A DNA stretch of 64,000 bases from Sphingobacterium multivorum (GCF_039511225.1 NZ_CP154261.1:5518001-5582000), one strand, 5' to 3'; numbered from the stretch's first letter, positions 25,636-35,424 are shown. Notes: generated by a model from the letters alone, not told the origin. A program made the numbers and translations.

Positions 25636-26493
25636 CTAAAGATTAGCTGCCAAAGAATTTCGTAAATTTTTGAGATAAAATGTGACCAATAAGAGTCCTG
25701 TAACATGGTACTCCTCTTTCGATCCATATTTAAATCCGTCAAATAAATAGTGATAGGCGACCAATGCCTCTTGTTCGTTGTAAAATAATTCCTTCCAAGA
25801 ATCGGGAACATCTGCCCATGCCTTGAGCACAATGCCATTCTCAGCATAAATAATTGGTGATTCGACACCATCCATTCGATAATCGTGATGGGTGCCAGAG
25901 CTTGATATGTGTTGGAAATAAGCGATAGAATAATCTACAAAATTCAAGGCCCTCGCTTTTATCTCCCTTTCACTTTCTGATTTTACCGGAGCATTTCGCC
26001 ATAAATTCACTTGGCTATCAAATTTACTGGGCGTTTCCCGAATAAGGGTTTTATCTAACGCAAAGTTGATATAAAGTCTTTCACTAGTGGGTATACGTGC
26101 TGAGCTAAACTGTGAAAAATCACCTCTCAGCTGAACAAAATCTTTTTTTATTTTAACAATATCCAAAGCGACACTACCTTTTTTCTCATCCGTCAATTCT
26201 AATCTATCACCGTCAAATTTGTACTTACCAAAGAGTAAAATATCATCGATCGCCATGACAAACTGGTCCTTATCATGAAGCGAAAGAAAGGATCGGTATA
26301 GAATAGGATCATTACCATAGGTATCTGCCTCCACATTTTGGGGAGATTCTCTTTTTAATTTATGATACTCATCATTTGGATAGCCCAATATCATTTGGTA
26401 GTTGCCTTCAGGAAACTCCTTTTTCTTCCCAAAGAAAGTACACGAAGACAATGAGAGTGTGAGTAACAGCAGTAATAACGGTTTCAAAATCAA
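25636..26493 (-). CDS. Lipoprotein of unknown function
   Basis: 285 residues with a hydrophobic N-terminus and lipobox LSLSSC (Cys at 18), so membrane-anchored. No recognised domain; the middle part (about 25-110) alternates short strands such as KYKFDGDRLELTDEKKGS that resemble lipocalin-like or META-type barrels. The first codon after an in-frame stop is TTG, and the alternatives are another TTG two codons later; no ATG precedes the signal peptide. It lies behind rimM on the same strand, about 105 bp away, and may be transcribed with it. Confidence 0.75.
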   Translation of the reverse strand: MILKPLLLLLLTLSLSSCTFFGKKKEFPEGNYQMILGYPNDEYHKLKRESPQNVEADTYGNDPILYRSFLSLHDKDQFVMAIDDILLFGKYKFDGDRLELTDEKKGSVALDIVKIKKDFVQLRGDFSQFSSARIPTSERLYINFALDKTLIRETPSKFDSQVNLWRNAPVKSESEREIKARALNFVDYSIAYFQHISSSGTHHDYRMDGVESPIIYAENGIVLKAWADVPDSWKELFYNEQEALVAYHYLFDGFKYGSKEEYHVTGLLLVTFYLKNLRNSLAANL

Positions 26494-26597
26494 TTAATAA
26501 TTATGGCCAATAGTAATATTAATATATAAGGACCAAGATAAGAAATTACTGCAATAGTAAGTATAGGATATTCAATTGAATAAGCTTGGGGATATGC

Positions 26598-27122
26598 CTA
26601 TTCCTTATACAGATCGACCAATCCCTCAGGCAATTCAACTTCAATGATCTCCTCTTCGCCATCAATTCCTAAGATCAAATCGTCGGACAGCGGAAACATC
26701 AGTTCTTTGCCATCCATATCTACTGTGGCGACAAATTGTTGTGGGAATTCCTGAACATCTGTTATTTGCCCCAGTTCGCCATGGTTTTCATCGATCACTA
26801 AAAATCCGATTAAATCAGTATATCTAAAATCATCCGGGTCGCGCTCGGGCATTTTATCATTGGAAAGATATAGCTTTTTACGGACGAGTACCTGAGCCTT
26901 ATCGATATGATCCACATCCTCAAATGTTACATAAGCAGTGCTATTTTTTTGAAATTTAATGGCATCAACAAAATAAGGAACAAGCTTTTTGTTCACTTCT
27001 ACAAAGACAACATCGATATCCAAACTCTCGTATTCTTCGAATTCAAAAAACAGTTGTACTTCTCCTTTAAGACCTCTTGTTTTACTGATGTAACCGATGT
27101 AAAAGCATTGATCAATAGTCAT
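26598..27122 (-). CDS. rimM: Ribosome maturation factor RimM
   Basis: 174 residues, full length. The N-terminal barrel has the signature YIGYISKTRGLKGEVQL, and the C-terminal PRC barrel has the YTDLIGFLVID and LMFPLSDDLILGID segments. RimM binds protein S19 and helps mature the 3' domain of 16S rRNA in the 30S subunit. It follows rpsP on the same strand, the usual arrangement, although here a hairpin terminator separates them. trmD, the common third member, is not present. Confidence 0.96.
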   Translation of the reverse strand: MTIDQCFYIGYISKTRGLKGEVQLFFEFEEYESLDIDVVFVEVNKKLVPYFVDAIKFQKNSTAYVTFEDVDHIDKAQVLVRKKLYLSNDKMPERDPDDFRYTDLIGFLVIDENHGELGQITDVQEFPQQFVATVDMDGKELMFPLSDDLILGIDGEEEIIEVELPEGLVDLYKE

Positions 27123-27188
27123 ATTTTTCTTATTTGGCGATTAGCTGTGAGACATGATTTGGCAAACGATTAGCCTATTGGCTGTTTC

Positions 27189-27220
27189 AAAAAAAGCCGG
27201 CTCAAGATTGAGTCGGCTTT
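27189..27220 (-). terminator. Intrinsic terminator or attenuator between rpsP and rimM
   Basis: On the minus strand AAAGCCGACTCAA / TTGAGCCGGCTTT (one mismatch) followed by seven T residues. Partial read-through would allow less rimM than rpsP mRNA. Confidence 0.82.
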
Positions 27221-27241
27221 CTCGAATACTTTATGAAAGAA

Positions 27242-27763
27242 TTAACCTTCAGTTTCTTCTGATGCAGGAGCTTCAGTCTCTTCAGCAGCAGTTTCTTCTG
27301 CTACAGGAGCATTTTTAGCAGCTACAGCAGCAGCTTTTTCTTCTTTTTTCTTAGCTTCAGCAGCTAAAGCAGCTTTTTTAGTTTCAGCTTTAGTTTGAGC
27401 TAAACCATCTTTTTTACCAGAGATTCTAGCTTCTTGAGCGTCAGTCCAAGCTGTAAATTTAGCTTCAGCAGCAGCTTCATCAAAAGCACCTTTTTTCACA
27501 CCACCTTGCAAGTGTTTTTTGTAAAGAACACCTTTGTAAGAAAGGATAGCACGAGCAGTGTCAGTTGGTTGAGCACCTTTATTCATCCAATCCAAAGCTT
27601 TTTCAAAATCCAAAACGATAGTTGCTGGATTTGTGTTTGGGTTGTAAGAACCAATACGTTCAATGAATTTACCGTCACGTGGAGCGCGAGAATCCGCTAC
27701 GACTACGTGGTAAAAAGGACGTCCTTTTTTACCGTGTCTTTGCAATCTGATTTTAGTTGCCAT
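27242..27763 (-). CDS. rpsP: 30S ribosomal protein S16 with long acidic/basic tail
   Basis: 173 residues. The first 80 or so are the S16 core (IRLQRHGKKGRPFYHVVVADSR near the start, then FIERIGSYNPN). The rest is an Ala/Lys/Glu-rich extension rich in AEAKKKEEKAAA-type sequence and ending in acidic residues; such tails are usual in Bacteroidota and make the protein about twice the E. coli length. S16 is needed for assembly of the 30S body. A consensus -7 box and a short leader hairpin precede it. Confidence 0.97.
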   Translation of the reverse strand: MATKIRLQRHGKKGRPFYHVVVADSRAPRDGKFIERIGSYNPNTNPATIVLDFEKALDWMNKGAQPTDTARAILSYKGVLYKKHLQGGVKKGAFDEAAAEAKFTAWTDAQEARISGKKDGLAQTKAETKKAALAAEAKKKEEKAAAVAAKNAPVAEETAAEETEAPASEETEG

Positions 27764-27792
27764 TTTTTAATTTTATTTTATGTATTCAACAT

Positions 27793-27820
27793 ATCCCCCG
27801 AGCTTCATACTAGAGGGGAT
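27793..27820 (-). promoter_or_regulatory. Leader hairpin of rpsP mRNA
   Basis: ATCCCC / GGGGAT, a perfect 6-bp stem with a 16-nt loop, located just after the predicted transcript start and 30 nt before the start codon. It could take part in autoregulation; unproven. Confidence 0.35.
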
Positions 27821-27821
27821 G

Positions 27822-27829
27822 CAAAGATA
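27822..27829 (-). promoter_or_regulatory. -7 box of the rpsP promoter
   Basis: On the minus strand TATCTTTG, an exact TAnnTTTG, about 60 nt before the ATG. No good -33 element is seen. Confidence 0.5.
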
Positions 27830-28020
27830 GTTATTTTTTTTTAATCAGCGTTATAATTTAATAAAACTTCACTGAAAACGACAGGGTTAGCTTCTTTCAG
27901 TAACCTCTTTCAGGTTAAACACGTCCTACGCACGTTAAGATTTTGCCCTTACCATACTGTAGGTGAAACAAGTCTTTCAAAAAATCAGTGTACAAAATAG
28001 CCCTTTTCTTCAAAACTTTC

Positions 28021-28104
28021 GTGACTTCGCAGATACCAACAGCAATGATAGCAAACTGAAGGTTCTTTCTGGCCAATAAAATTAAGACACTTTCAAAAAA
28101 AAGC
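28021..28104. repeat. Dispersed intergenic repeat, copy A
   Basis: About 82 nt, gacttcgcag...gcaaactgaaggttc...ctggccaata...cactttcaaaaaaaa. Aligns with copy B (46253-46335) with about six differences and a short indel, and with the diverged copy C. Noncoding on the plus strand. Confidence 0.8.
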
Positions 28105-28206
28105 TATTTTACCAAATGTAAACGGGATGAATTGTTTGCGTCCTATGCCTTCGAAATAGTCACTGACATTTTTGCCAATTCACTTTTTACTTTCTACCTT
28201 CATTCT

Positions 28207-31200
28207 ATGAAATCTGTTGCGCCATTAAAAATACTCAAAGCTTCGGCCGGTTCGGGAAAAACCTTTAGCTTAACTTTACACTATCTCACACTCCTACTAT
28301 CCAACGAGAATAGCTATAAGGAGATTTTGGCGGTGACATTTACCAATAAAGCAACCGCTGAGATGAAGGAACGTATCCTTTCGGTACTCCATGGCTTGGC
28401 AACAGGCGATCGTAGCCCTAAAATTGAAGATTTCAGAAAGCTTCTTCTCGAGCAACAGCCAGATTGGAACCCGCATCTAATACAAGAGAAAGCTTACCGT
28501 GTCTACCGTCGTATCCTACATGACTATAGTCATTTTACCATAAGTACAATTGATGGTTTTTCCCAAAAAGTCATTCGTGCATTTACTTATGAACTCAATC
28601 TTGATGCAGCTTATAAGATTGAAATGAATGTCAATAAAGTAAAAAATGACTTAACAGTCATGCTTAATCAATTGCTGGATGAACGCCCCGACTTACTTGA
28701 CTGGATTATAGCGTATGCGGAAAAGAAAATAGCAAAAAATGAAAATTGGAACTACCGCCAACAATTAATGAGTTTGGCAAGCCTTATTTTCTCTGAAAAC
28801 TTCCAGGAATTTGACGGCTATATCAACTCTGCTAATCCCAAGGAGGTTTTTAATCTCCTGAATCAGGAGGTTGAACAGAAGATAAACTCCTTTACCGAAG
28901 CGCTCTCCATGACGATTGAAGCGTTTAGTGAAACGTTCAAAAATTTTAACATCTCCGAAAATGACCTGAAAGGCAAATCGCGCAACAAAATAATCTCCGC
29001 AAGCAAAACCAACAAAAAAACGGAAAAACTGAGCGCTTCTGAAATCGCCAAAGTATTGGAAAAGTACCTGCAGTTGATCGACAATGAAGATGCGTTTACA
29101 GATAGTGACAAAAATATACGTTATGATCTTATCGCCGCACTCAGCCCCATCCTGGCATCTTTCCAGAAGCTACATGATAATCTATCCGCCTACATCGCTT
29201 ATCAAGCGGTACAAAATAATCTCTATTATCTACGCCTGCTCAAGGAAATGAGCGACTTACTGACGCAATGGCGACGGGACAATGGCGCTCAATTAATCTC
29301 TGACTCACAAATTCTATTAAACAAACTCGGATTGGATGAAAATAGCGATCCAACATTTATCTGGGAGAAGATTGGCAATCGTTTTAACTACTTTTTGTTT
29401 GACGAATTTCAGGACACTTCGCGTATCCAATGGAAAAACTATAGTCCGCTTTTGATTAATGCATTGGCCGATGCCAAGGGCACAGTGAGCGAACACCTCA
29501 TTGTTGGGGATGTCAAACAAAGTATCTATCGCTGGCGAAATGGTGATTGGCGAATTTTACTCCAACAGGTAGAACAACAGATTGGTCATACCTTTCACCT
29601 GGACGAGGATAGCAAAACAACCTTTATCGAAAACGGAAGCCTTGACACCAATTTTAGAAGTCTTCCAAATATCATTCATTTAAACAACTACCTCTTTAGC
29701 AGTATCCCCCAACATCTGCAGCAGGTACTGAATGAAAAAGTATCCGAAAGCCTCGATGAAGAAGGTAAACAGTGGTGGATTTCTGCCGGCAATGACAACA
29801 TGTTGGTCAAAGCTTATGAAAACAGTCAACAAGAGGTCCCTGAGCATAAAAAAGGAAAACTCGACCAATTAGGATCTATTGAAATCTCCTACATTCCTGT
29901 CACTGATGGACGCTATCGAAGAAATCAGGTTGTTGAAGAATCGCTCCTGCAGCTATGTCAAAAAATAGGCGACTGGATCGGCAGCGGTCGTTATCAGGCG
30001 CAGCAGATCGGTATTCTGGTACGGAGTAATGCGCAGGCTAAATTGGTGATCCAAAAGCTCATGGATTTCAAAAAAGAGCAACAGCTTACATTTGAAGTGA
30101 TATCAGGCGATGCATTATCCCTAGCGAGCAATGATGCTGTAGGATTATTGATCGAAACGTTGAAGGCTTTAGTCTATAATTCGGACAAACATACCATCCA
30201 TAAAGCAAAGATGGTCTATCTCTACCAGCATATTCAAAATAAGACAATCGATCAGAATGCATGGTTAAAATTTGCTAGCAATGACATCCGTACCCTGAAA
30301 GATTATCTCCCTGAGGCGCTGATTGACTCCTGGGAAATGGCACAGAAGCAGCCTTTAGTCCATTTAATTGAGAAACTTATTGAAATCTACGGTTTCACAA
30401 CCAAAGACAATATCCACCTCCCCTACCTCCTAGCTTTCAAGGATATGATCTCAGCTTTCTCCACCAATGGCGAACGTGGCATTATACAGTTCTTGGAATT
30501 TTGGGAAGAGGATGGCAATCGGGCTGTGCTCCCTTCCAACGGAGAAATTGATGCGATCGAGGTAACGACAATCCACAAATCAAAGGGTCTGGCTTATGAT
30601 GTTGTGATGATTCCATTCTGTTCGTGGGATCTTGACGGAATGATTAATGGCGATTTTTGGATCGAGACATCAGATACCCCTTTTGCCCAATTGGGAAAAA
30701 TTCCAATAAAATATACTTCCACGGTCGGCAAATCAGTATTTTTCAAGCAATATTTTGAAGAGATGCTGTTCAACTACATGGATGCCCTCAATACATTGTA
30801 TGTAGCAACAACACGTGCTGTTGAACACCTCTATATTACGGCACCTTCCTTCAAAGAATCTGTTGACAAGAAGACGGGCGAAATTACTGGTTATGATATC
30901 AAAGATGAATATATCAGCGATGTACTCTATCAGGTCTTAGAGACTTCAACATCCCCGTTTACACTGGAAGAAAGAGGCATATATATCGATCAGATAATCG
31001 AACGAAAAAAAAGTCAGGCTCAAAAAAACAATATTATTTCCCTTCACCATTATCCCATTTCCAAAGAATTGGAAATGGCCTTAGAAAAATCCAGTACACG
31101 CAACATCAATGATATTATGATGCTGGAGAAAGCCGCGCAGTACGGCATATTGGCCCACGATATTATGGCCCAAATTTCAAAGGAAGAAGATATCCACAAG

Positions 31201-31557
31201 CTGGTACGCCAGCTGATTCAGGAAGGGATCCTCTCCAAGGAAGAAGAGCCTTTTCTCATGCAGGAAATCAATCAGATCTGGCAGCACCCCATGATCAATA
31301 AATGGCTCACAGGAAACTATAAAATCTGGAACGAAGCGAGCATCATTACCGCCAAAGGAGAGACCATTCGTCCTGATAAAGTCTTCACTTCCAAAGAGGA
31401 AACAATTGTACTGGATTTTAAATTCACACAGACAGATTATATCGGACACAAATATCAAGTCGACAATTATAAAAAGAATTTGGAGAACCTGGGCTACAGC
31501 AACGTTAAAGCCTATCTCTACTATGCGAAATCAAATCAATTAACTGAAGTAAAATAA
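28207..31557 (+). CDS. UvrD/RecB-type helicase-nuclease (AddA-like)
   Basis: 1116 residues from the ATG at 28207. Superfamily 1A helicase motifs in order: Walker A KASAGSGKT (11-19), Walker B FDEFQDTSRIQW (near 400), motif III GDVKQSIYRWRNGD, motif V TTIHKSKGLAYDVV, motif VI TTRAVEHLYI. The C-terminus carries a RecB-family nuclease with RPDKV and VLDFKF plus a downstream Q..Y, giving the D and D-x-K metal and catalytic residues. With the AddB-like gene that follows after 7 bp it should form a heterodimer that processes double-strand ends for RecA-dependent repair. A start 25 codons upstream uses TTG and is less likely. Confidence 0.9.
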   Translation: MKSVAPLKILKASAGSGKTFSLTLHYLTLLLSNENSYKEILAVTFTNKATAEMKERILSVLHGLATGDRSPKIEDFRKLLLEQQPDWNPHLIQEKAYRVYRRILHDYSHFTISTIDGFSQKVIRAFTYELNLDAAYKIEMNVNKVKNDLTVMLNQLLDERPDLLDWIIAYAEKKIAKNENWNYRQQLMSLASLIFSENFQEFDGYINSANPKEVFNLLNQEVEQKINSFTEALSMTIEAFSETFKNFNISENDLKGKSRNKIISASKTNKKTEKLSASEIAKVLEKYLQLIDNEDAFTDSDKNIRYDLIAALSPILASFQKLHDNLSAYIAYQAVQNNLYYLRLLKEMSDLLTQWRRDNGAQLISDSQILLNKLGLDENSDPTFIWEKIGNRFNYFLFDEFQDTSRIQWKNYSPLLINALADAKGTVSEHLIVGDVKQSIYRWRNGDWRILLQQVEQQIGHTFHLDEDSKTTFIENGSLDTNFRSLPNIIHLNNYLFSSIPQHLQQVLNEKVSESLDEEGKQWWISAGNDNMLVKAYENSQQEVPEHKKGKLDQLGSIEISYIPVTDGRYRRNQVVEESLLQLCQKIGDWIGSGRYQAQQIGILVRSNAQAKLVIQKLMDFKKEQQLTFEVISGDALSLASNDAVGLLIETLKALVYNSDKHTIHKAKMVYLYQHIQNKTIDQNAWLKFASNDIRTLKDYLPEALIDSWEMAQKQPLVHLIEKLIEIYGFTTKDNIHLPYLLAFKDMISAFSTNGERGIIQFLEFWEEDGNRAVLPSNGEIDAIEVTTIHKSKGLAYDVVMIPFCSWDLDGMINGDFWIETSDTPFAQLGKIPIKYTSTVGKSVFFKQYFEEMLFNYMDALNTLYVATTRAVEHLYITAPSFKESVDKKTGEITGYDIKDEYISDVLYQVLETSTSPFTLEERGIYIDQIIERKKSQAQKNNIISLHHYPISKELEMALEKSSTRNINDIMMLEKAAQYGILAHDIMAQISKEEDIHKLVRQLIQEGILSKEEEPFLMQEINQIWQHPMINKWLTGNYKIWNEASIITAKGETIRPDKVFTSKEETIVLDFKFTQTDYIGHKYQVDNYKKNLENLGYSNVKAYLYYAKSNQLTEVK

Positions 31558-31564
31558 TAGCACG

Positions 31565-34444
31565 ATGCAAACAGCCTTTCTAAAATTAGTAGCAGCAGAC
31601 ATTCAAAAGCGTTTTGGAAACGACCTGAGTGAAATAGCCATCGTGTTTAATAATAAACGGCCAATTACCTATCTCAAAAAACATCTTTCTGAAGTGTACG
31701 GACAGGCCATTTGGTCGCCACAATTCTTTACGATCCAAGAATTTCTTAGGCTTTCGACCGACGATACCGAAGCCAGTCCTTTAACCCAATTTTTCCACCT
31801 GTTTAATATTCATAATGAGTTATTGGTAGCTGAAGGCAAACTGCCAGAAACGCTGGAAGAATTTTATCCGATTGCCGAAATTATATTGAGCGACTTCGGC
31901 CAACTGGATTACGATCTCGTCCCCATCGAGCAGATTTACTTAGAACTTTATGACAATACCAAAATCGACCTTGCTTTTCAACATCTCACACAAGAGCAGC
32001 AAGGGTTTATCCGTCAATTTTGGCAGTCCTTTTCTATTGCGGGACATAGTGGAGTACAAGAGCGTTTTCTCCAACTTTGGAAAAGACTGCCCATATTATA
32101 TGATCGATTCAAAGAAAAGCTTAAAACAGAAGGCCAAACGAACTATCCGACAGTCTACCGTGATCTGGTTGAAGGTAAGGCCACAAATCAGCAGTTTGCA
32201 TCTTCCTTCCAGCACATCCTTTTTGTCGGCTTCAATGCACTGAATAAGGCCGAAACAAAATTATTTAGACAATGGCAGGATGAAGGCCGTGCATTATTCT
32301 ACTTTGATGCCGATGCTTATTACCTCGAAGACACGATGCAAGAGGCCGGCCTTTTTATTCGACGTAATATTTTTCAAACAGGTTTGGTCAACGCTTTAGG
32401 CGATAGCCCGAATATTATTGGCAATAGGACCTCAACCGTAAATCTATATGCCAGTACCGGAAAGATCAGCCAAACAAAATTGCTGTATGACATTCTCGAA
32501 CGCAATAATAAAATGGAACAAACATCCGCCATTCTCCTAGCGGATGAAAACCTACTTGTCCCTTTGCTGCAAAGTCTACCCGAGGTCAAACCCAATATCA
32601 CAACAGGATATCCCTTGACACAGTCTCCTATTTACGGAATACTAGACCTATGGCTGGAAGTTCATTTGGAGATATCCCAGTTCAAGAAACGGAAGATTCC
32701 TTATCAGATAATTGAAACCTTCATCAACCATCCGCTCAGTATGGTTTCTTTAGCCGACAAACTTCAGATTCAGAAAGAGATTGCCGATAAACAGCTCTTT
32801 GAGATCGCATTGGAGGAACTTCATATCAAAAGCTCTTTGCCTCAATTTTTTGTACCGATTGAAAATTCAGCCTATTTGATACCCTCGCTCATCCTGCTCG
32901 TTGATGATCTGTTGCACAGTATTTCTTCTCAGGAGCGTATCCGCCAAATTGACAACAACCTCCTGATTGAAACAAAGAAAACATTGAATCAGCTGCTATT
33001 GGGCTTTGAAACTGTTGCTCCATTAAGTATCAGCTTCCAAATCGGCTTGATTAAAAAAGCCATCGCCCCAATAAATTCGGCCATAGAAGGTGATCCCCTA
33101 GAAGGTATTCAGATAATGGGGCTCTTGGAAAGTCGTTGTTTAAATTTTGACAACGTCTATATTCTAGGAGCAAATGAAGGCATTCTACCCAAAACGTCAA
33201 ATTCACCTACTTTTATACCTAACAGCCTAAGAAGTGCTTATGGGCTTCCTATATTAGAAAATCAGGATGCCTTGTCGGCCTATTTATTTTATCGCCATTT
33301 TCAATACAGTGAAGGAATACATATTTTCTACAATGGCTTGGTTGACGAAAGCTCTACTGGCGAAGAAAGTCGCTTTATCAAACAGCTGGAGTTTGAAAGT
33401 AAATTTAGATTTGACCGAAAAATTCAGCAACAGACCATTCAATTTGCGGATAAAGCCCAAGAAATTGTTATTGAGAAGCGTGGCGAGGTTTGGGAAAAGA
33501 TGTACCAGGACTTTATCGTCAACCAGAAACGGATATCTGCAACGGCACTGACGACTTATCTGCAGTCCCCGTTGCAATTTTTTCTAAAACATATTGCCGG
33601 CATTAAAGAGCCCCCTTCCATCTCTCAGGAATTTGAGATGAATAAACTGGGAACTGTCATCCACAATGTGATGGAGAAGATATTCCTACCGTTCAAAGGA
33701 CAACAGGACTTTACGCCCACAAGTGTCTTGCAGAAGCAGTTCGACAAGGTAGAGGCACAGGTGATCCGTGAAATAGGCCTGCAATATCAGATCGAATTAA
33801 AGGCAACAAATGATTTAAACAGCTTGCAGCGGATCATGCTGAAAATTGCCTGCGAGTATGTCAAGATGTATCTCGAATATGACATCAACAACTACAAAGC
33901 ATTTCGGATTATTGAACTCGAGAATGACAACGATTATGTACTGCCCTTTCCTATTCAGATCAATGGAGAAGAACAACAGGTCACACTTTACGGTATTATT
34001 GACCGGGTAGACGAGGTCGTAACACACGACGATCGTATTATCAGTAGAATTGTCGATTACAAAACAGGTGGTGATTCGATCATGTTTAAAGGAATTGATC
34101 AGGTATTTGCGCCAAACACCGAAAATAAGGCGATGGTCCAAACCCTATTCTATGCCTATGTATTCGAACAGAAGACAGGAAGAAAACAACTTGAACCCCA
34201 TCTCTATGTTGCGCGTAAAATGCGGGAAGAGGGAACATTATTCAGTGGTAAAGAAGGGGTATTGACCGATGAATTCCTTGCTTTCCAGAAAGAGAATTTT
34301 GTCGAATTCTTGCGGGATACTCTTCAGGAAATCTTTAATCCGGCTATTCCATTTCGACATAATCCGGACACGGTAGTTTATCCAAGCGACCCTTATACAC
34401 TATTCTACCGGGAAGCGAGTAAATGGGCTGATGCAGAAGAATAA
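31565..34444 (+). CDS. PD-(D/E)XK nuclease family protein (AddB-like)
   Basis: 959 residues. The N-terminal two thirds resemble an inactivated UvrD-type helicase fold (for example SLLESRCLNFDNVYILGANEG), as in AddB. The C-terminal nuclease has ISATALTTYLQSPLQFFLK, GTVIHNVMEKIF and GIIDRVDEV...SRIVDYKTGG, with the catalytic D and D-x-K. Classical AddB has Cys residues that hold a 4Fe-4S cluster around this nuclease; here the expected CP of the YLxCP motif is SP, so the cluster seems absent. It starts 7 bp after the AddA-like gene and is surely co-transcribed with it. Confidence 0.88.
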   Translation: MQTAFLKLVAADIQKRFGNDLSEIAIVFNNKRPITYLKKHLSEVYGQAIWSPQFFTIQEFLRLSTDDTEASPLTQFFHLFNIHNELLVAEGKLPETLEEFYPIAEIILSDFGQLDYDLVPIEQIYLELYDNTKIDLAFQHLTQEQQGFIRQFWQSFSIAGHSGVQERFLQLWKRLPILYDRFKEKLKTEGQTNYPTVYRDLVEGKATNQQFASSFQHILFVGFNALNKAETKLFRQWQDEGRALFYFDADAYYLEDTMQEAGLFIRRNIFQTGLVNALGDSPNIIGNRTSTVNLYASTGKISQTKLLYDILERNNKMEQTSAILLADENLLVPLLQSLPEVKPNITTGYPLTQSPIYGILDLWLEVHLEISQFKKRKIPYQIIETFINHPLSMVSLADKLQIQKEIADKQLFEIALEELHIKSSLPQFFVPIENSAYLIPSLILLVDDLLHSISSQERIRQIDNNLLIETKKTLNQLLLGFETVAPLSISFQIGLIKKAIAPINSAIEGDPLEGIQIMGLLESRCLNFDNVYILGANEGILPKTSNSPTFIPNSLRSAYGLPILENQDALSAYLFYRHFQYSEGIHIFYNGLVDESSTGEESRFIKQLEFESKFRFDRKIQQQTIQFADKAQEIVIEKRGEVWEKMYQDFIVNQKRISATALTTYLQSPLQFFLKHIAGIKEPPSISQEFEMNKLGTVIHNVMEKIFLPFKGQQDFTPTSVLQKQFDKVEAQVIREIGLQYQIELKATNDLNSLQRIMLKIACEYVKMYLEYDINNYKAFRIIELENDNDYVLPFPIQINGEEQQVTLYGIIDRVDEVVTHDDRIISRIVDYKTGGDSIMFKGIDQVFAPNTENKAMVQTLFYAYVFEQKTGRKQLEPHLYVARKMREEGTLFSGKEGVLTDEFLAFQKENFVEFLRDTLQEIFNPAIPFRHNPDTVVYPSDPYTLFYREASKWADAEE

Positions 34445-34518
34445 GTACAACAAAGGCTTTTTAATTAGGGAGAGATCAAACTAAATGCGGTACATCAGTG
34501 GTACATAAAGTGTATTTA

Positions 34519-34549
34519 AAAACAAAAGGGGAATTTTACATTCCCCTTT
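34519..34549. terminator. Hairpin terminator between convergent genes
   Basis: AAAGGGGAAT / ATTCCCCTTT with a 5-nt loop. The T-run is better on the minus strand, so it mainly serves the cupin gene. Confidence 0.8.
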
Positions 34550-34554
34550 CTATA

Positions 34555-35424
34555 TTAACGTTTGTTTCTTTTGATTGCATTATTGGCTCGGCGTTTCGCC
34601 GTTTTGATTTTGTAATGGAACCAATGGTCTTTGAAGATCTTTCGCATGGTATTGTCAAAATGTCTCGTGATAAACAGATTACGCGCCCCCTTCAACTTTT
34701 CACTGATCGAATTTGCTAATGCCCTAACAGAAATCGAATAGCCCTCTGTCTCATATTGAATGTAATGCCACCAGCCTGCTGGCATATATAAGGTTTCGCC
34801 AGGATGAATGACCGCTTCATAACCTTCTAGGTACTTAATCCCGGGATATTCCTCTTCACTACTATATTTTGGGTTGGCAATACTATGAAAATTGTAGGGC
34901 AATTTGTACATCAAATCAGATTGATCATTCGGAAAAAGCCAAATACGTTTTAATCCTTGAAATTGAGAGATAAATACGTGTGACATATCAATATCGAAAT
35001 GATTACGGGTACTTGACCCCTCTCCACCAAAGAACATAAATGGCAACCATTGCAAGACCTTACCTCCTGTGACATCATTATAAATAACATCGTTTTTCAG
35101 TTCAGGACGTATTTTGAGCAGATTGAACAAAAACAACCGTAACTCAGTAGGTTCTTTTGTGATCAGATCCAAATACTCTGCAAATGTCATATGGCCAACA
35201 GGAGCACTGGCAGCACGGTCCATTGATTCCTCCTCTTTTCCATAGACATCTATTTTTATATCTCCTGCGATTTCCTTAAAGTAATCATAACTCCATTTCT
35301 TCCATGCTGGACTTTCTGCACTGATAAAATCTGATATAATTACAGGAAAACCTGGTTTCAGATAATTCTTTAAGAAGTCCTCTGATTGAATGCCCGAAAT
35401 TTTATCAACTTGCTTTAACTTCAC
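34555..35424 (-). CDS. Cupin-like JmjC family protein
   Basis: 289 residues, Cupin_8/JmjC fold. After an N-terminal segment with KPGFPVIISDF come the metal-binding HxD in TRNHFDIDMSHV and the distal His in LYMPAGWWHYIQYE, so the 2-oxoglutarate/Fe(II) triad looks intact. The C-terminus is basic (KIKTAKRRANNAIKRNKR). Family members hydroxylate amino-acid side chains of proteins; the target here is unknown. The start codon is GTG, supported by a consensus -7 box about 25 nt upstream and absence of an earlier ATG. Confidence 0.83.
   Translation of the reverse strand: MKLKQVDKISGIQSEDFLKNYLKPGFPVIISDFISAESPAWKKWSYDYFKEIAGDIKIDVYGKEEESMDRAASAPVGHMTFAEYLDLITKEPTELRLFLFNLLKIRPELKNDVIYNDVTGGKVLQWLPFMFFGGEGSSTRNHFDIDMSHVFISQFQGLKRIWLFPNDQSDLMYKLPYNFHSIANPKYSSEEEYPGIKYLEGYEAVIHPGETLYMPAGWWHYIQYETEGYSISVRALANSISEKLKGARNLFITRHFDNTMRKIFKDHWFHYKIKTAKRRANNAIKRNKR

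Larger units (their letters stand above)
27764..28206. other. Divergent intergenic region rpsP / AddA-like
   Basis: Contains the rpsP promoter and leader hairpin near 27793-27829 and one copy of a dispersed repeat (28021-28104). An in-frame TTG-type extension of the helicase gene begins in this region but is not favoured. Nothing else is recognised. Confidence 0.5.

Noticed and set aside
28132..28206. 25-residue N-terminal extension of the AddA-like helicase
   Set aside because: Uses a TTG start and the added residues have no counterpart ahead of the Walker A motif.
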